NCBI GenBank assembly: GCA_031284665.1
Contig: JAITXR010000304.1
Coordinates: forward strand, 1 to 5,027
Direction of reading: 5' to 3'
DNA: 5,027 bases
DNA from: Paludibacter sp.
Lineage (GTDB): Bacteria > Bacteroidota > Bacteroidia > Bacteroidales > Paludibacteraceae
Position 1 is the stretch's first letter; each line of letters begins with the position of its first letter. The notes beneath the pieces are model-generated. The model saw only the letters and a list, made by a program, of their open reading frames with translations, searched no databases and was not told where the DNA came from. This document shows, piece after piece, positions 1 through 5,027 of this stretch. Made by a program: the position numbers and the translations under genes.

Positions 1-120
1 CTCGACGTGGGAATAAAACCAATGCTCGGATTGGGATTGTCGTACAAAGAAGATTTCGACTCGTTTACCGAAATGCTCAAATATTATTGGACTGTATTGG
101 GTGGGAAAAAGAAAGAATAA
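1..120 (+). CDS. C-terminal end of an unrecognised protein (5' truncated by window)
   Basis: Frame 1 is open from the first base to a TAA at 118-120 and encodes the last 39 residues of a protein, beginning LDVGIKPMLGLG and ending in a basic tail GGKKKE. The first part reads like a short hydrophobic beta strand. The middle (about EDFDSFTEMLKYYW) looks like an amphipathic helix rich in aromatic residues. I do not recognise the family from this fragment and assign no function. The open frame running off the window edge, the same strand as udk and the clean stop make a real gene end likely. The 151-bp AT-rich gap to udk suggests it is not tightly coupled to udk, though read-through cannot be excluded. 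No terminator-like hairpin with a T-run follows it. Confidence 0.6.
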   Translation, partial: LDVGIKPMLGLGLSYKEDFDSFTEMLKYYWTVLGGKKKE

Positions 121-126
121 TGGTCA

Positions 127-154
127 ATTGTTAATGATAAATGGTTAATGAAGA
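127..154. repeat. Imperfect 7-bp tandem repeat (about four units)
   Basis: Just after the stop of the upstream gene the sequence can be cut every 7 bases into ATTGTTA, ATGATAA, ATGGTTA and ATGAAGA. The units share the pattern ATgnTnA but none is identical to another. By itself this could be chance in AT-rich DNA. It is listed because the other spacers in this window also hold tandem repeats with a 7-bp period. No coding potential: the only ATG-started frame here (148) stops after 12 codons. Confidence 0.4.
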
Positions 155-271
155 ACGGCAACAGCAACATTAGCCCATTTTCTTAATCATATTAATCAAA
201 AAAATCATAATATTAATAAACTATATAACAAGATATTAAACAAACTTAAAACCATAAAAAATACTAATCGT

Positions 272-880
272 ATGTTAATCATTGGAATAGCAGGTGGTAC
301 AGGTTCCGGAAAAACCACCGTAGTGCGTAAAATTATGGAACATTTGCCGCATAACGAACTTGCACTTTTGCCGCAAGATTCGTATTATAAGGACAGCAGC
401 CATCTGCCACTCGAAGAAAGGCTCGACATAAACTTTGACCACCCCGATTCTATTGAGTGGGAACTGCTCTACAAACATCTGAGCGAACTCAAACAGGGGC
501 AAACCATTGAGCAGCCGATATACTCCTACCTCACCTGCACGCGGGCAAAGGAAACTATTCCGGTGTCGCCCTGCAAAGTGGTGATTGTGGAAGGAATTTT
601 GGTGCTGTGTAACCCGCTGTTACGGCGAACAATGGACTTGAAAGTATTTGTGGATGCCGACCCCGACGACCGACTTATTCGCGTTATAAATCGTGATATT
701 GTGGAACGCGGTCGCTCGGTAAACAAAGTTATGGAACGCTACGAACGAACGCTGAAACCTATGCATCAACAATTTATAGAGCCTACAAAACGTTTTGCCG
801 ACATTATCGTACCGCAAGGCGGAAACAACGAAATTGCTATTAACATCCTGACTCATTACATTTTAACACACCTGAAATAA
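272..880 (+). CDS. udk: Uridine kinase (uridine/cytidine kinase)
   Basis: A cytoplasmic pyrimidine-salvage enzyme that phosphorylates uridine or cytidine to UMP or CMP using ATP or GTP. At 202 residues it is about the length of bacterial Udk (E. coli about 213). The Walker A P-loop GGTGSGKT is at residues 8-15. The PQDSYY motif (34-39) carries the family's Asp36, and FDHPDS (55-60) and PIYSY (82-86) match nucleoside-binding segments. A Walker B-like strand VVIVEGIL is at 103-110. The lid and phosphate-binding region RDIVERGR is at 141-148, followed by the family signature FIEPTKRFADIIVPQGG (168-184). The ATG at 272 puts the P-loop eight residues in, as expected. Its leader is A-rich with no Shine-Dalgarno, normal for Bacteroidota. 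I found no TAnnTTTG promoter match in the 151 bp upstream. The stop overlaps the next gene's start by one base, suggesting one transcript. Function is inferred from strong motif conservation. Confidence 0.95.
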   Translation: MLIIGIAGGTGSGKTTVVRKIMEHLPHNELALLPQDSYYKDSSHLPLEERLDINFDHPDSIEWELLYKHLSELKQGQTIEQPIYSYLTCTRAKETIPVSPCKVVIVEGILVLCNPLLRRTMDLKVFVDADPDDRLIRVINRDIVERGRSVNKVMERYERTLKPMHQQFIEPTKRFADIIVPQGGNNEIAINILTHYILTHLK

Positions 881-1620
881 TGGACTCCTCTACCCTTTCA
901 AAAATTCTTTTTATTGATATTGAAACAGTACCATTTAAAGCCGATTTCGCCGAATTGACTGCGGAATTGCAAACACTTTGGAGCGAAAAATATAAAATAC
1001 TTAAACTGCGTCAACCGGAAAAATTTCCCGAAACCGACGATGCGGCACTTGCTTTTGCCAACAATGCGGGAATTTATGCCGAATTTGGCAAAATTGTCTG
1101 CATTTCGCTGGGCTTTATTAACAACAACGCCGACACACAGACATTCCGCGTTAAGTCGTTTGCAAACCACGATGAGAAACAATTACTAACCGATTTTTCC
1201 GCGCTTTGTAAACAGTTTTTCAAATCGAAAGAACATACTTTTTGCGGACACAATATTAAAGAATTTGACATCCCATATATTTGCCGTCGAATGTTGATTA
1301 ACGAAATTCCGTTACCTAAAATACTTGATATTCAGGGCAAAAAGCCTTGGGATATAAACTTTTTCGACACGCTCGAAATGTGGAAATTTGGCGATTATAA
1401 AAATTACACCTCGTTAAAGTTGCTGTCGGCAATTTTTGGCATTCATACGCCAAAAGACGATATTGACGGCAGTCAGGTAGCAAGCGTATATTACGGCGAA
1501 AACGATTTGCCCCGCATCGCCACTTATTGCCAAAAAGACGTAGTGGCTACAGCCCAAATATTCCTTAAAATGAATGGTTTACAAGCATTTAATCAGGAAA
1601 ATGTAATTGTAAACAAGTAG
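880..1620 (+). CDS. DEDD-superfamily 3'-5' exonuclease related to the PolB exonuclease domain
   Basis: A predicted stand-alone, metal-dependent 3'-5' exonuclease of 246 residues, of the family described as related to the proofreading domain of family B DNA polymerases. Exo I is FIDIETVP (11-18), giving acidic residues Asp13 and Glu15. Exo II is GHNIKEFDIPYICRR (123-137), giving Asp130. Exo III is YCQKD (216-220), a Y-x3-D motif with Asp220. All four metal-ligand acids are therefore present. FFDTLEMWKFGD (161-172) and DDIDGSQV (193-200) are further segments typical of the family. No polymerase domain follows. The start shares one base with the udk stop (TAATG), which favours translational coupling and supports this ATG. 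The natural substrate is unknown; repair or nucleotide turnover are both possible, and the link to uridine salvage is only positional. The last codons and the TAG stop lie inside the start of a 7-bp repeat array. Confidence 0.88.
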   Translation: MDSSTLSKILFIDIETVPFKADFAELTAELQTLWSEKYKILKLRQPEKFPETDDAALAFANNAGIYAEFGKIVCISLGFINNNADTQTFRVKSFANHDEKQLLTDFSALCKQFFKSKEHTFCGHNIKEFDIPYICRRMLINEIPLPKILDIQGKKPWDINFFDTLEMWKFGDYKNYTSLKLLSAIFGIHTPKDDIDGSQVASVYYGENDLPRIATYCQKDVVATAQIFLKMNGLQAFNQENVIVNK

Positions 1621-1677
1621 CAAGTAGCAAGTATTGAGTAGCAAGTATCAAGTATTGAGTATCAAGTAGCAAGTAGC
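1615..1677. repeat. Degenerate 7-bp tandem array, nine units (RAGTAKY)
   Basis: Nine consecutive units of exactly 7 bp with no insertions or deletions: AAGTAGC twice, AAGTATT, GAGTAGC, AAGTATC, AAGTATT, GAGTATC, then AAGTAGC twice. The units differ at the first, sixth and seventh bases, and two 14-bp compound units (AAGTATT+GAGTAKC) recur, which suggests expansion by duplication of one and two units. The first unit starts inside the exonuclease gene: it supplies the last lysine codon AAG and the stop TAG. The rest is gene-free, and the embedded TAG and TGA triplets prevent long frames on the plus strand. Confidence 0.9.
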
Positions 1678-1701
1678 AAGCACGAAAGCAAATCGACTGT
1701 C

Positions 1702-1715
1702 TATTAACTATTAAT
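1702..1715. repeat. Two-unit TATTAAC-type repeat
   Basis: TATTAAC followed directly by TATTAAT. This is the same unit as the long array about 215 bp downstream, but separated from it by the palindromic element. It may be a remnant of a longer array, or an independent seed. Short enough that chance cannot be ruled out. Confidence 0.5.
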
Positions 1716-1738
1716 GTAAACCAAATATTAAATAGGCA

Positions 1739-1896
1739 GTCCCGTTAGGGACAATATATTGGTAGAAATAAATTGTACAAAACCAACAAGCGTGCCGTAG
1801 GTACGCAACATAAAAACAAATAACATATTGCGTACCTACGGCACGCCAAACATAATAACAATACTTTTTCTACCAATATGAAGTGCCTAACGGCAC
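1739..1896. repeat. Composite inverted-repeat element with four mini-hairpins (BIME-like)
   Basis: Two collinear copies of a roughly 70-bp module face each other around about position 1818. Each module, read from its outer end, has a 14-bp mini-hairpin (1739-1752; on the other strand 1896-1883), a 3-base linker, the 13-mer ATATTGGTAGAAA (1756-1768; inverted at 1867-1879, perfect match), a diverged 20-21 base linker, and a 19-bp arm (1790-1808; inverted at 1828-1846, perfect match). The outer hairpins GTCCCGTTAGGGAC and GTGCCGTTAGGCAC differ only at the third stem pair, C-G in one and G-C in the other. No open frame, transposase or clear target-site duplication is visible. The architecture recalls paired REP elements (BIMEs) or a small non-autonomous palindromic element. 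Which of these it is remains inference. Confidence 0.85.
1790..1846. repeat. Central 19-bp perfect inverted repeat (long hairpin)
   Basis: GCGTGCCGTAGGTACGCAA at 1790-1808 is matched exactly by its reverse complement at 1828-1846, with a 19-base AT-rich loop. Each arm can also fold on itself: GCGTGCC and GGTACGC pair across a GTA loop with one G-T wobble. The region could therefore switch between one long hairpin and two small ones. The core GTGCCGTAGG resembles the outer hairpins' GTGCCGTTAGG. No T-run follows either arm closely enough for a classical intrinsic terminator. As RNA the long stem could still stabilise the 3' end of the udk-exonuclease transcript. Confidence 0.88.
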
Positions 1897-1930
1897 AAAA
1901 GAACTTCAATTTTCAACTTTTGATTCGCAT

Positions 1931-2035
1931 TATTAACTATTAACTATTAACTATTAACTATTAACTATTAACTATTAACTATTAACTATTAACTATTAAC
2001 TATTAACTATTAACTATTAACTATTAACTATTAAC
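1931..2035. repeat. Perfect 7-bp tandem array, (TATTAAC) x 15
   Basis: Fifteen identical TATTAAC units in a row without a single substitution, 105 bp in all, ending 38 bp before the metA start codon; the array then decays to TATAA. Perfect identity over this length implies recent expansion or active homogenisation by replication slippage. Every unit contains TTAA, so TAA stops occur on both strands, and since 7 is not a multiple of 3 every reading frame is closed within 21 bp. The array is therefore strictly non-coding. Its place in the metA promoter or leader region gives it possible regulatory consequences. Confidence 0.97.
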
Positions 2036-2046
2036 TATAAACATCC

Positions 2047-2060
2047 CGTAATTCGTAATA
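2047..2060. repeat. Two-unit CGTAATT repeat upstream of metA
   Basis: CGTAATT followed directly by CGTAATA, ending 13 bp before the metA ATG. The same unit occurs twice in tandem at 5013-5026, upstream of fucI. Short, but the recurrence of an identical heptamer pair in two separate spacers makes it more than a random match. Confidence 0.55.
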
Positions 2061-2073
2061 ATAAAAAAACGCT

Positions 2074-2991
2074 ATGCCTTTAAATATACCTAAAACCCTT
2101 CCGGCAGTTGAAGTTTTACGCAACGAAAACATTTTTGTGATGGACTCCGAACGAGCCTCAAAGCAAGAAATTCGACCGCTGAAAATAGTGATAATCAACC
2201 TTATGCCGATGAAAATCACTACCGAGACCGACCTTATCCGCTTGCTCTCGAACTCACCATTGCAAATAGAAATTGATTTTTTGCACATGAAAAGTCATAC
2301 ATCGAAAAACACACCTATTGAACATCTGTTGGCTTTCTACAAAAGTTTTGAAGAAATCAGCAAAAGCAATTACGATGGGATGATAATAACAGGTGCACCG
2401 GTCGAACAACTTGATTTTGAGCAAGTGTCGTATTGGCAAGAACTTAGCGAACTTTTAGATTGGGCTAGAACGCACGTTACCTCTACTTTTTTTATTTGCT
2501 GGGCAGCACAGGCAGGATTACATTATTATTATGGAGTGCCAAAATATCAATTATCGAAAAAAATGTTCGGAGTATTTGAACACAAAATTTTTGACGCTCA
2601 AAATCCAATTTTTCGTGGTTTCGACGACACTTTTTACGCGCCTCACAGCCGGCATACCGAAATACGCCGCGCCGACATACTGCAAATTCCCGAACTTACG
2701 CTGCTTGCCGAATCCGAACAGGCAGGCGTGCATATGGTTATGGCTCGCAACGGCAGAGAAATTTTTATTACCGGTCATTCGGAATATTCGCCACTTACAC
2801 TTCATAACGAATATGTACGAGACAAAGAAAAGGGGCTGCCAATCGACATACCCCAAAACTATTATCTCGACAACAATCCGAGCAATCCGCCACAAATTCG
2901 TTGGCGTAGCCATGCAAATTTGCTATTTTTGAATTGGCTGAATTATTTCGTCTATCAAGAAACGCCATACGATTTGGCGAATATTCATTGA
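2074..2991 (+). CDS. metA: Homoserine O-acyltransferase MetA, predicted O-acetyltransferase
   Basis: Catalyses the first committed step of methionine synthesis, acylating the hydroxyl of L-homoserine; cytoplasmic. At 305 residues it is close to E. coli MetA and aligns with it almost throughout, from IRPLKIVIINLMP (33-45) to NWLNYFVYQETPYDL (287-301). The glutamine-amidotransferase-like fold is marked by the nucleophile Cys142 in FFICWAAQAG, with His235 and Glu237 in TGHSEY completing the catalytic set. Residue 111 in TGAPVE is Glu. In the studied MetA enzymes Glu at this position goes with acetyl-CoA and Gly with succinyl-CoA, so this is probably homoserine O-acetyltransferase (sometimes metAA), feeding O-acetylhomoserine sulfhydrylation. 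The ATG at 2074 gives the expected MPLNIP... N-terminus and follows an A-rich leader without a Shine-Dalgarno. It converges with fucI across a 77-bp gap. I see no SAM riboswitch upstream; a 15-unit heptamer array sits there instead. Confidence 0.96.
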   Translation: MPLNIPKTLPAVEVLRNENIFVMDSERASKQEIRPLKIVIINLMPMKITTETDLIRLLSNSPLQIEIDFLHMKSHTSKNTPIEHLLAFYKSFEEISKSNYDGMIITGAPVEQLDFEQVSYWQELSELLDWARTHVTSTFFICWAAQAGLHYYYGVPKYQLSKKMFGVFEHKIFDAQNPIFRGFDDTFYAPHSRHTEIRRADILQIPELTLLAESEQAGVHMVMARNGREIFITGHSEYSPLTLHNEYVRDKEKGLPIDIPQNYYLDNNPSNPPQIRWRSHANLLFLNWLNYFVYQETPYDLANIH

Positions 2992-3006
2992 AAAACTTTT
3001 AGTATT

Positions 3007-3020
3007 GTAAAATGTAAAAT
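3007..3020. repeat. Two-unit GTAAAAT repeat in the metA-fucI gap
   Basis: Two identical GTAAAAT units in tandem in the 77-bp spacer between the converging genes. The rest of the spacer is AT-rich, with only a small AGTAA-CA-TTACT palindrome near the fucI stop. That palindrome has a two-base loop and no T-run, so I do not call a terminator. The repeat could be chance, but its 7-bp period matches the other spacers. Confidence 0.4.
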
Positions 3021-3068
3021 GGAGCAAAGTCCAAATTCTCACTTATTTATAAAATATAGTAACATTAC

Positions 3069-4850
3069 TTATTTCTTATACAATGCTCCAAAAGCAGCGC
3101 AGGCGCGGTAGTCGGCATTTTCTTTGTCGCTGCCGAAACTGCTCCATACTGCCGGACGGAATATTTTATCGTCGGCTACATTGTGCATACATACCGGAAT
3201 GCGAAGTATCGAGGCAAGCGTAATTAGTTCAGCACCAATATGTCCGCAGTTTATTGAGCCGTGATTTGCGCCCCAATTGTTCATCACCGAATATACGTCT
3301 TTGAAGGCATCTTTGCGGCTGTCGGTACGCGGCACAAACCAAGTAGTAGGCCAGCCTTTATCTGTTCGTTGGTCGATTATGTTAAACGCTTTTTCGTCAA
3401 TATCCACAGTCCAACCTTCGGCAATTTGAATCACAGGACCGAGATTTTTCACGAGGTTTACACGCACCATTGTGCAAGGCATTCCTCCGCGAGTTAAGAA
3501 TTTCGACGAATATCCACCGCCTCGGAAATACTCGCGATTTGCGGGCATCCAAGTTGTGGCATCGAGGCAAGCCTGCGCCTCATCCTGAGTAATTTCCCAA
3601 AATGGTTTCATTGTTGGTTTTCCATTGGCATCGCTTTGTCTGCCACTGCCGTCGAGACTTGCAGCGCCGGAATTAATCAAGTGAATCATACCACCGGAAA
3701 TTATTCCTTCGGCTTTTACACCTGTTACTCTTTCGATTGCTTCGGGACTCCAATAAGTGCGCACATCAGCAAAAATTGATGGCGTATTAGTCAGCAAACG
3801 CCCAAAAAGCATTGCAGTTCCGTTAAGCGAATCGTTTTCGGTTGCCAGCACATAAGGCTCGCGAATGCCTGTCCAGTCGAACGACGAGTTGAGCAATGCT
3901 TCGGTAAAATCGCCATTTGGGTAGAAATCTGTCCACTGTCGCTGTCCTTGAAATCCTGCTGCTATTGCGTTATGTCCCAATGCCTCTTCGCCAAATCCAA
4001 GTTCTTTAAGTTTTGGATTACCATGCATTAAATCCTTGACAATTAAAGTCATTTTCACTACAAATTCCCAATCCTGTTCGGCTTCGGCGGGTGTTTTCAC
4101 AAGGTCGCTGCGGTTGATGGTATCTGCCCCTTGACGGCAATTTTTCTTTGCCCACGCCAATGCTTTTTCATATTCTTGATGGTCGTAAATACCTTCGGTC
4201 ATTCGGCGGATAATTTCCACTTCGTCGATGCCTTCGCAGCGCATTCCCAGATAATCTTCAAAAAAATCAGTATTCACAATCGAGCCTGCAATGCCCATAC
4301 ATACTGCTCCTATCGACAGGTAGGATTTTCCGCGCATTTGAGCCGCTGCAATTGCTGATTTGGAAAACAGTAAAAGTTTTTGGCGCACATCGTCGGGAAT
4401 TGTAGTATCGGCTGCCTCTTGAACGTCGTGTCCGTAAATGCCGAAAGCCGGTAAACCTTTTTGTGCGTGGGCAGCAAGTACAGCCGCAAGATAAACCGCT
4501 CCCGGTCGCTCAGTGCCGTTAAAGCCCCACACAGCCTTGATTGTATGACTATCCATATCCATAGTTTCGCTGCCGTAACACCAACAAGGCGTAAGCGAAA
4601 TTGTAATTTCAACACCTTGACGTTTGAATTTTTCGGCACAGGCTGCTGCCTCGGCTACACGACCAATTGTGCTATCAGCCACGACACATTCCACCGGAGT
4701 ACCATCAGGATATTTTAAGGTTGAGGTTAATAGCGCGACAACGCTTTTTGCCATATTCATTGTTTGAGACTCGAGTGATTCGCGGATTCCGCGCATACGA
4801 GCATCGATAATTGGACGAATGCCAATTTTTGGATAATTAGAATTTTTCAT
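3069..4850 (-). CDS. fucI: L-fucose isomerase
   Basis: Interconverts L-fucose and L-fuculose, the first step of fucose catabolism; cytoplasmic and Mn2+-dependent, hexameric in E. coli. At 593 residues it is full length (E. coli 591). The N-terminus [20 protein letters not shown] (8-27) is typical of FucI, and the family segment [14 protein letters not shown] is at 87-100. The catalytic and metal ligands of E. coli FucI (Glu337, Asp361, His528) correspond to Glu338 in ATENDSLNG, Asp362 in IFADVRTYW and His530 in NNWGANHGS. The frame is unbroken. The start follows an A-rich leader lacking a Shine-Dalgarno and lies about 25 bp from a TAnnTTTG match. No other fucose genes (fucA, fucK, fucP, a GntR-type fucR) lie in the window: the gene converges on metA downstream, and 177 bp upstream are gene-free. 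It may be monocistronic or the last gene of a loose cluster outside the window. Some family members also isomerise D-arabinose. Confidence 0.97.
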   Translation of the reverse strand: MKNSNYPKIGIRPIIDARMRGIRESLESQTMNMAKSVVALLTSTLKYPDGTPVECVVADSTIGRVAEAAACAEKFKRQGVEITISLTPCWCYGSETMDMDSHTIKAVWGFNGTERPGAVYLAAVLAAHAQKGLPAFGIYGHDVQEAADTTIPDDVRQKLLLFSKSAIAAAQMRGKSYLSIGAVCMGIAGSIVNTDFFEDYLGMRCEGIDEVEIIRRMTEGIYDHQEYEKALAWAKKNCRQGADTINRSDLVKTPAEAEQDWEFVVKMTLIVKDLMHGNPKLKELGFGEEALGHNAIAAGFQGQRQWTDFYPNGDFTEALLNSSFDWTGIREPYVLATENDSLNGTAMLFGRLLTNTPSIFADVRTYWSPEAIERVTGVKAEGIISGGMIHLINSGAASLDGSGRQSDANGKPTMKPFWEITQDEAQACLDATTWMPANREYFRGGGYSSKFLTRGGMPCTMVRVNLVKNLGPVIQIAEGWTVDIDEKAFNIIDQRTDKGWPTTWFVPRTDSRKDAFKDVYSVMNNWGANHGSINCGHIGAELITLASILRIPVCMHNVADDKIFRPAVWSSFGSDKENADYRACAAFGALYKK

Positions 4851-4875
4851 TTTTATTTATGTTTTTATTTTTTTG

Positions 4876-4883
4876 CAAATTTA
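4876..4883 (-). promoter_or_regulatory. Candidate Bacteroidota -7 promoter element for fucI
   Basis: On the minus strand this reads TAAATTTG, an exact match to the Bacteroidota sigma-ABfr -7 consensus TAnnTTTG. Its downstream edge is 25 bp from the fucI ATG, which would give a 5' leader of roughly 20 bases. No TTG-type -33 element is seen about 19-21 bp further upstream, where the sequence is AT-rich. The call therefore rests on one element plus its position. It is the only exact match I found in the spacers. Confidence 0.45.
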
Positions 4884-4973
4884 TTTATATGTTTGATTAT
4901 TAAATGTTTATAATTTTATGTATTTCGTCATGTCTTATTGCCTTACGGACTTAGGTTGCTGTTACCCACACGT

Positions 4974-5026
4974 GTACCCTGTACCCTGTACCGTGCATCG
5001 TGTACCTGCGGTCGTAATTCGTAATT
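4974..5026. repeat. 7-bp repeat tract upstream of fucI (GTACCCT and CGTAATT units)
   Basis: GTACCCT twice, then GTACCGT (4974-4994). Three diverged heptamer-length stretches follow (to about 5012), then CGTAATT twice (5013-5026). The 7-base register is kept from the first unit to the end of the window, although the unit sequence changes from GC-rich to AT-rich. The tract runs to the window edge and may continue. No coding frame or gene start was found in it. Confidence 0.7.
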
Positions 5027-5027
5027 T

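Larger units (their letters stand above)
1621..2073. other. 453-bp gene-free spacer between the exonuclease gene and metA
   Basis: No plausible coding region was found on either strand. In order it contains the rest of the AAGTAGC-type array, a short stretch with two TATTAAC-like units (1702-1715), a composite palindromic element (1739-1896), about 34 bp of ordinary AT-rich sequence, the fifteen-unit TATTAAC array (1931-2035), a CGTAATT pair (2047-2060), and a 13-bp A-rich leader in front of the metA start codon. No clear TAnnTTTG promoter was found for metA. The nearest is AACTTTTG at about 1917-1924, with one mismatch, and it would place the whole TATTAAC array in the 5' untranslated region. 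Confidence 0.85.

Noticed and set aside
148..186. Short ATG-started frame in the gap before udk
   Set aside because: It stops after 12 codons and has no supporting context, so it is not a credible gene or leader peptide.
275..1271. Several 65-94 codon minus-strand frames opposite udk and the exonuclease gene
   Set aside because: They are antisense shadows of well-supported genes with no motifs of their own and no initiation context.
1739..1896. Insertion-sequence remnant or MITE with target-site duplication
   Set aside because: The ends are inverted repeats, but the flanking bases (ATAGGCA on the left, AAAAGAA on the right) show no matching direct repeat and no transposase fragment is present. 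A REP/BIME-like origin fits better.
1931..2035. CRISPR array
   Set aside because: The units are 7 bp with no spacers between them, so this is a simple tandem repeat.
1897..2073. SAM-responsive riboswitch upstream of metA
   Set aside because: The leader consists mostly of the TATTAAC array and shows no conserved SAM-binding core or supporting stems.
2551..2913. 120-codon minus-strand open frame (and a 133-codon plus-strand frame at 2531-2932) inside metA
   Set aside because: Both lie wholly within metA, whose frame is strongly supported by catalytic motifs, and their translations show no recognisable domain and look like shadow sequence.
2992..3068. Bidirectional intrinsic terminator between metA and fucI
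   Set aside because: The only palindrome (AGTAA-CA-TTACT, ending near the fucI stop) has a two-base loop and weak A-T pairs, and no T-run follows on either strand.
3261..4718. Plus-strand frames of 75-85 codons and a 109-codon minus-strand frame within fucI
   Set aside because: All are fully covered by the intact 593-codon fucI frame and have no recognisable content.

Overview
The window looks like a chromosomal segment of a Bacteroidota bacterium, probably of the Bacteroidales or a close relative. The signs are an AT-rich sequence, start codons preceded by A-rich leaders with no Shine-Dalgarno motif, one upstream match to the Bacteroidota -7 promoter consensus TAnnTTTG, and spacers packed with short tandem repeats and small palindromes. 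The protein-level identity is clear for four genes. The genus assignment is inference.

Layout: positions 1-120 hold the last 39 codons of an unrecognised plus-strand gene. A 151-bp AT-rich spacer leads to udk (uridine kinase, 272-880), whose stop codon overlaps by one base the start of a DEDD-type 3'-5' exonuclease related to the PolB exonuclease domain (880-1620). A 453-bp gene-free spacer (1621-2073) follows. It holds a degenerate 7-bp repeat array, a nested inverted-repeat element with four mini-hairpins (1739-1896), and a perfect array of fifteen 7-bp units (1931-2035). Next come metA (homoserine O-acyltransferase, predicted to use acetyl-CoA; 2074-2991) and, converging on it, fucI (L-fucose isomerase; minus strand, 3069-4850). 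The last 177 bp are the fucI upstream region, with a likely -7 element and more 7-bp repeats.

The genes do not form one pathway. udk and the exonuclease are probably co-transcribed and can be tied only loosely, through nucleotide salvage. MetA starts methionine synthesis from homoserine, and FucI opens L-fucose catabolism; each appears to be its own transcription unit. All four intact genes look functional, with catalytic motifs in place and family-typical lengths where I could compare.

I see no new multi-gene system. The unusual part is the intergenic DNA. Every spacer in the window carries tandem repeats with a period of exactly 7 bp but with different unit sequences. The largest spacer also carries a composite palindrome whose two outer hairpins differ by a base-pair-preserving (compensatory) swap.
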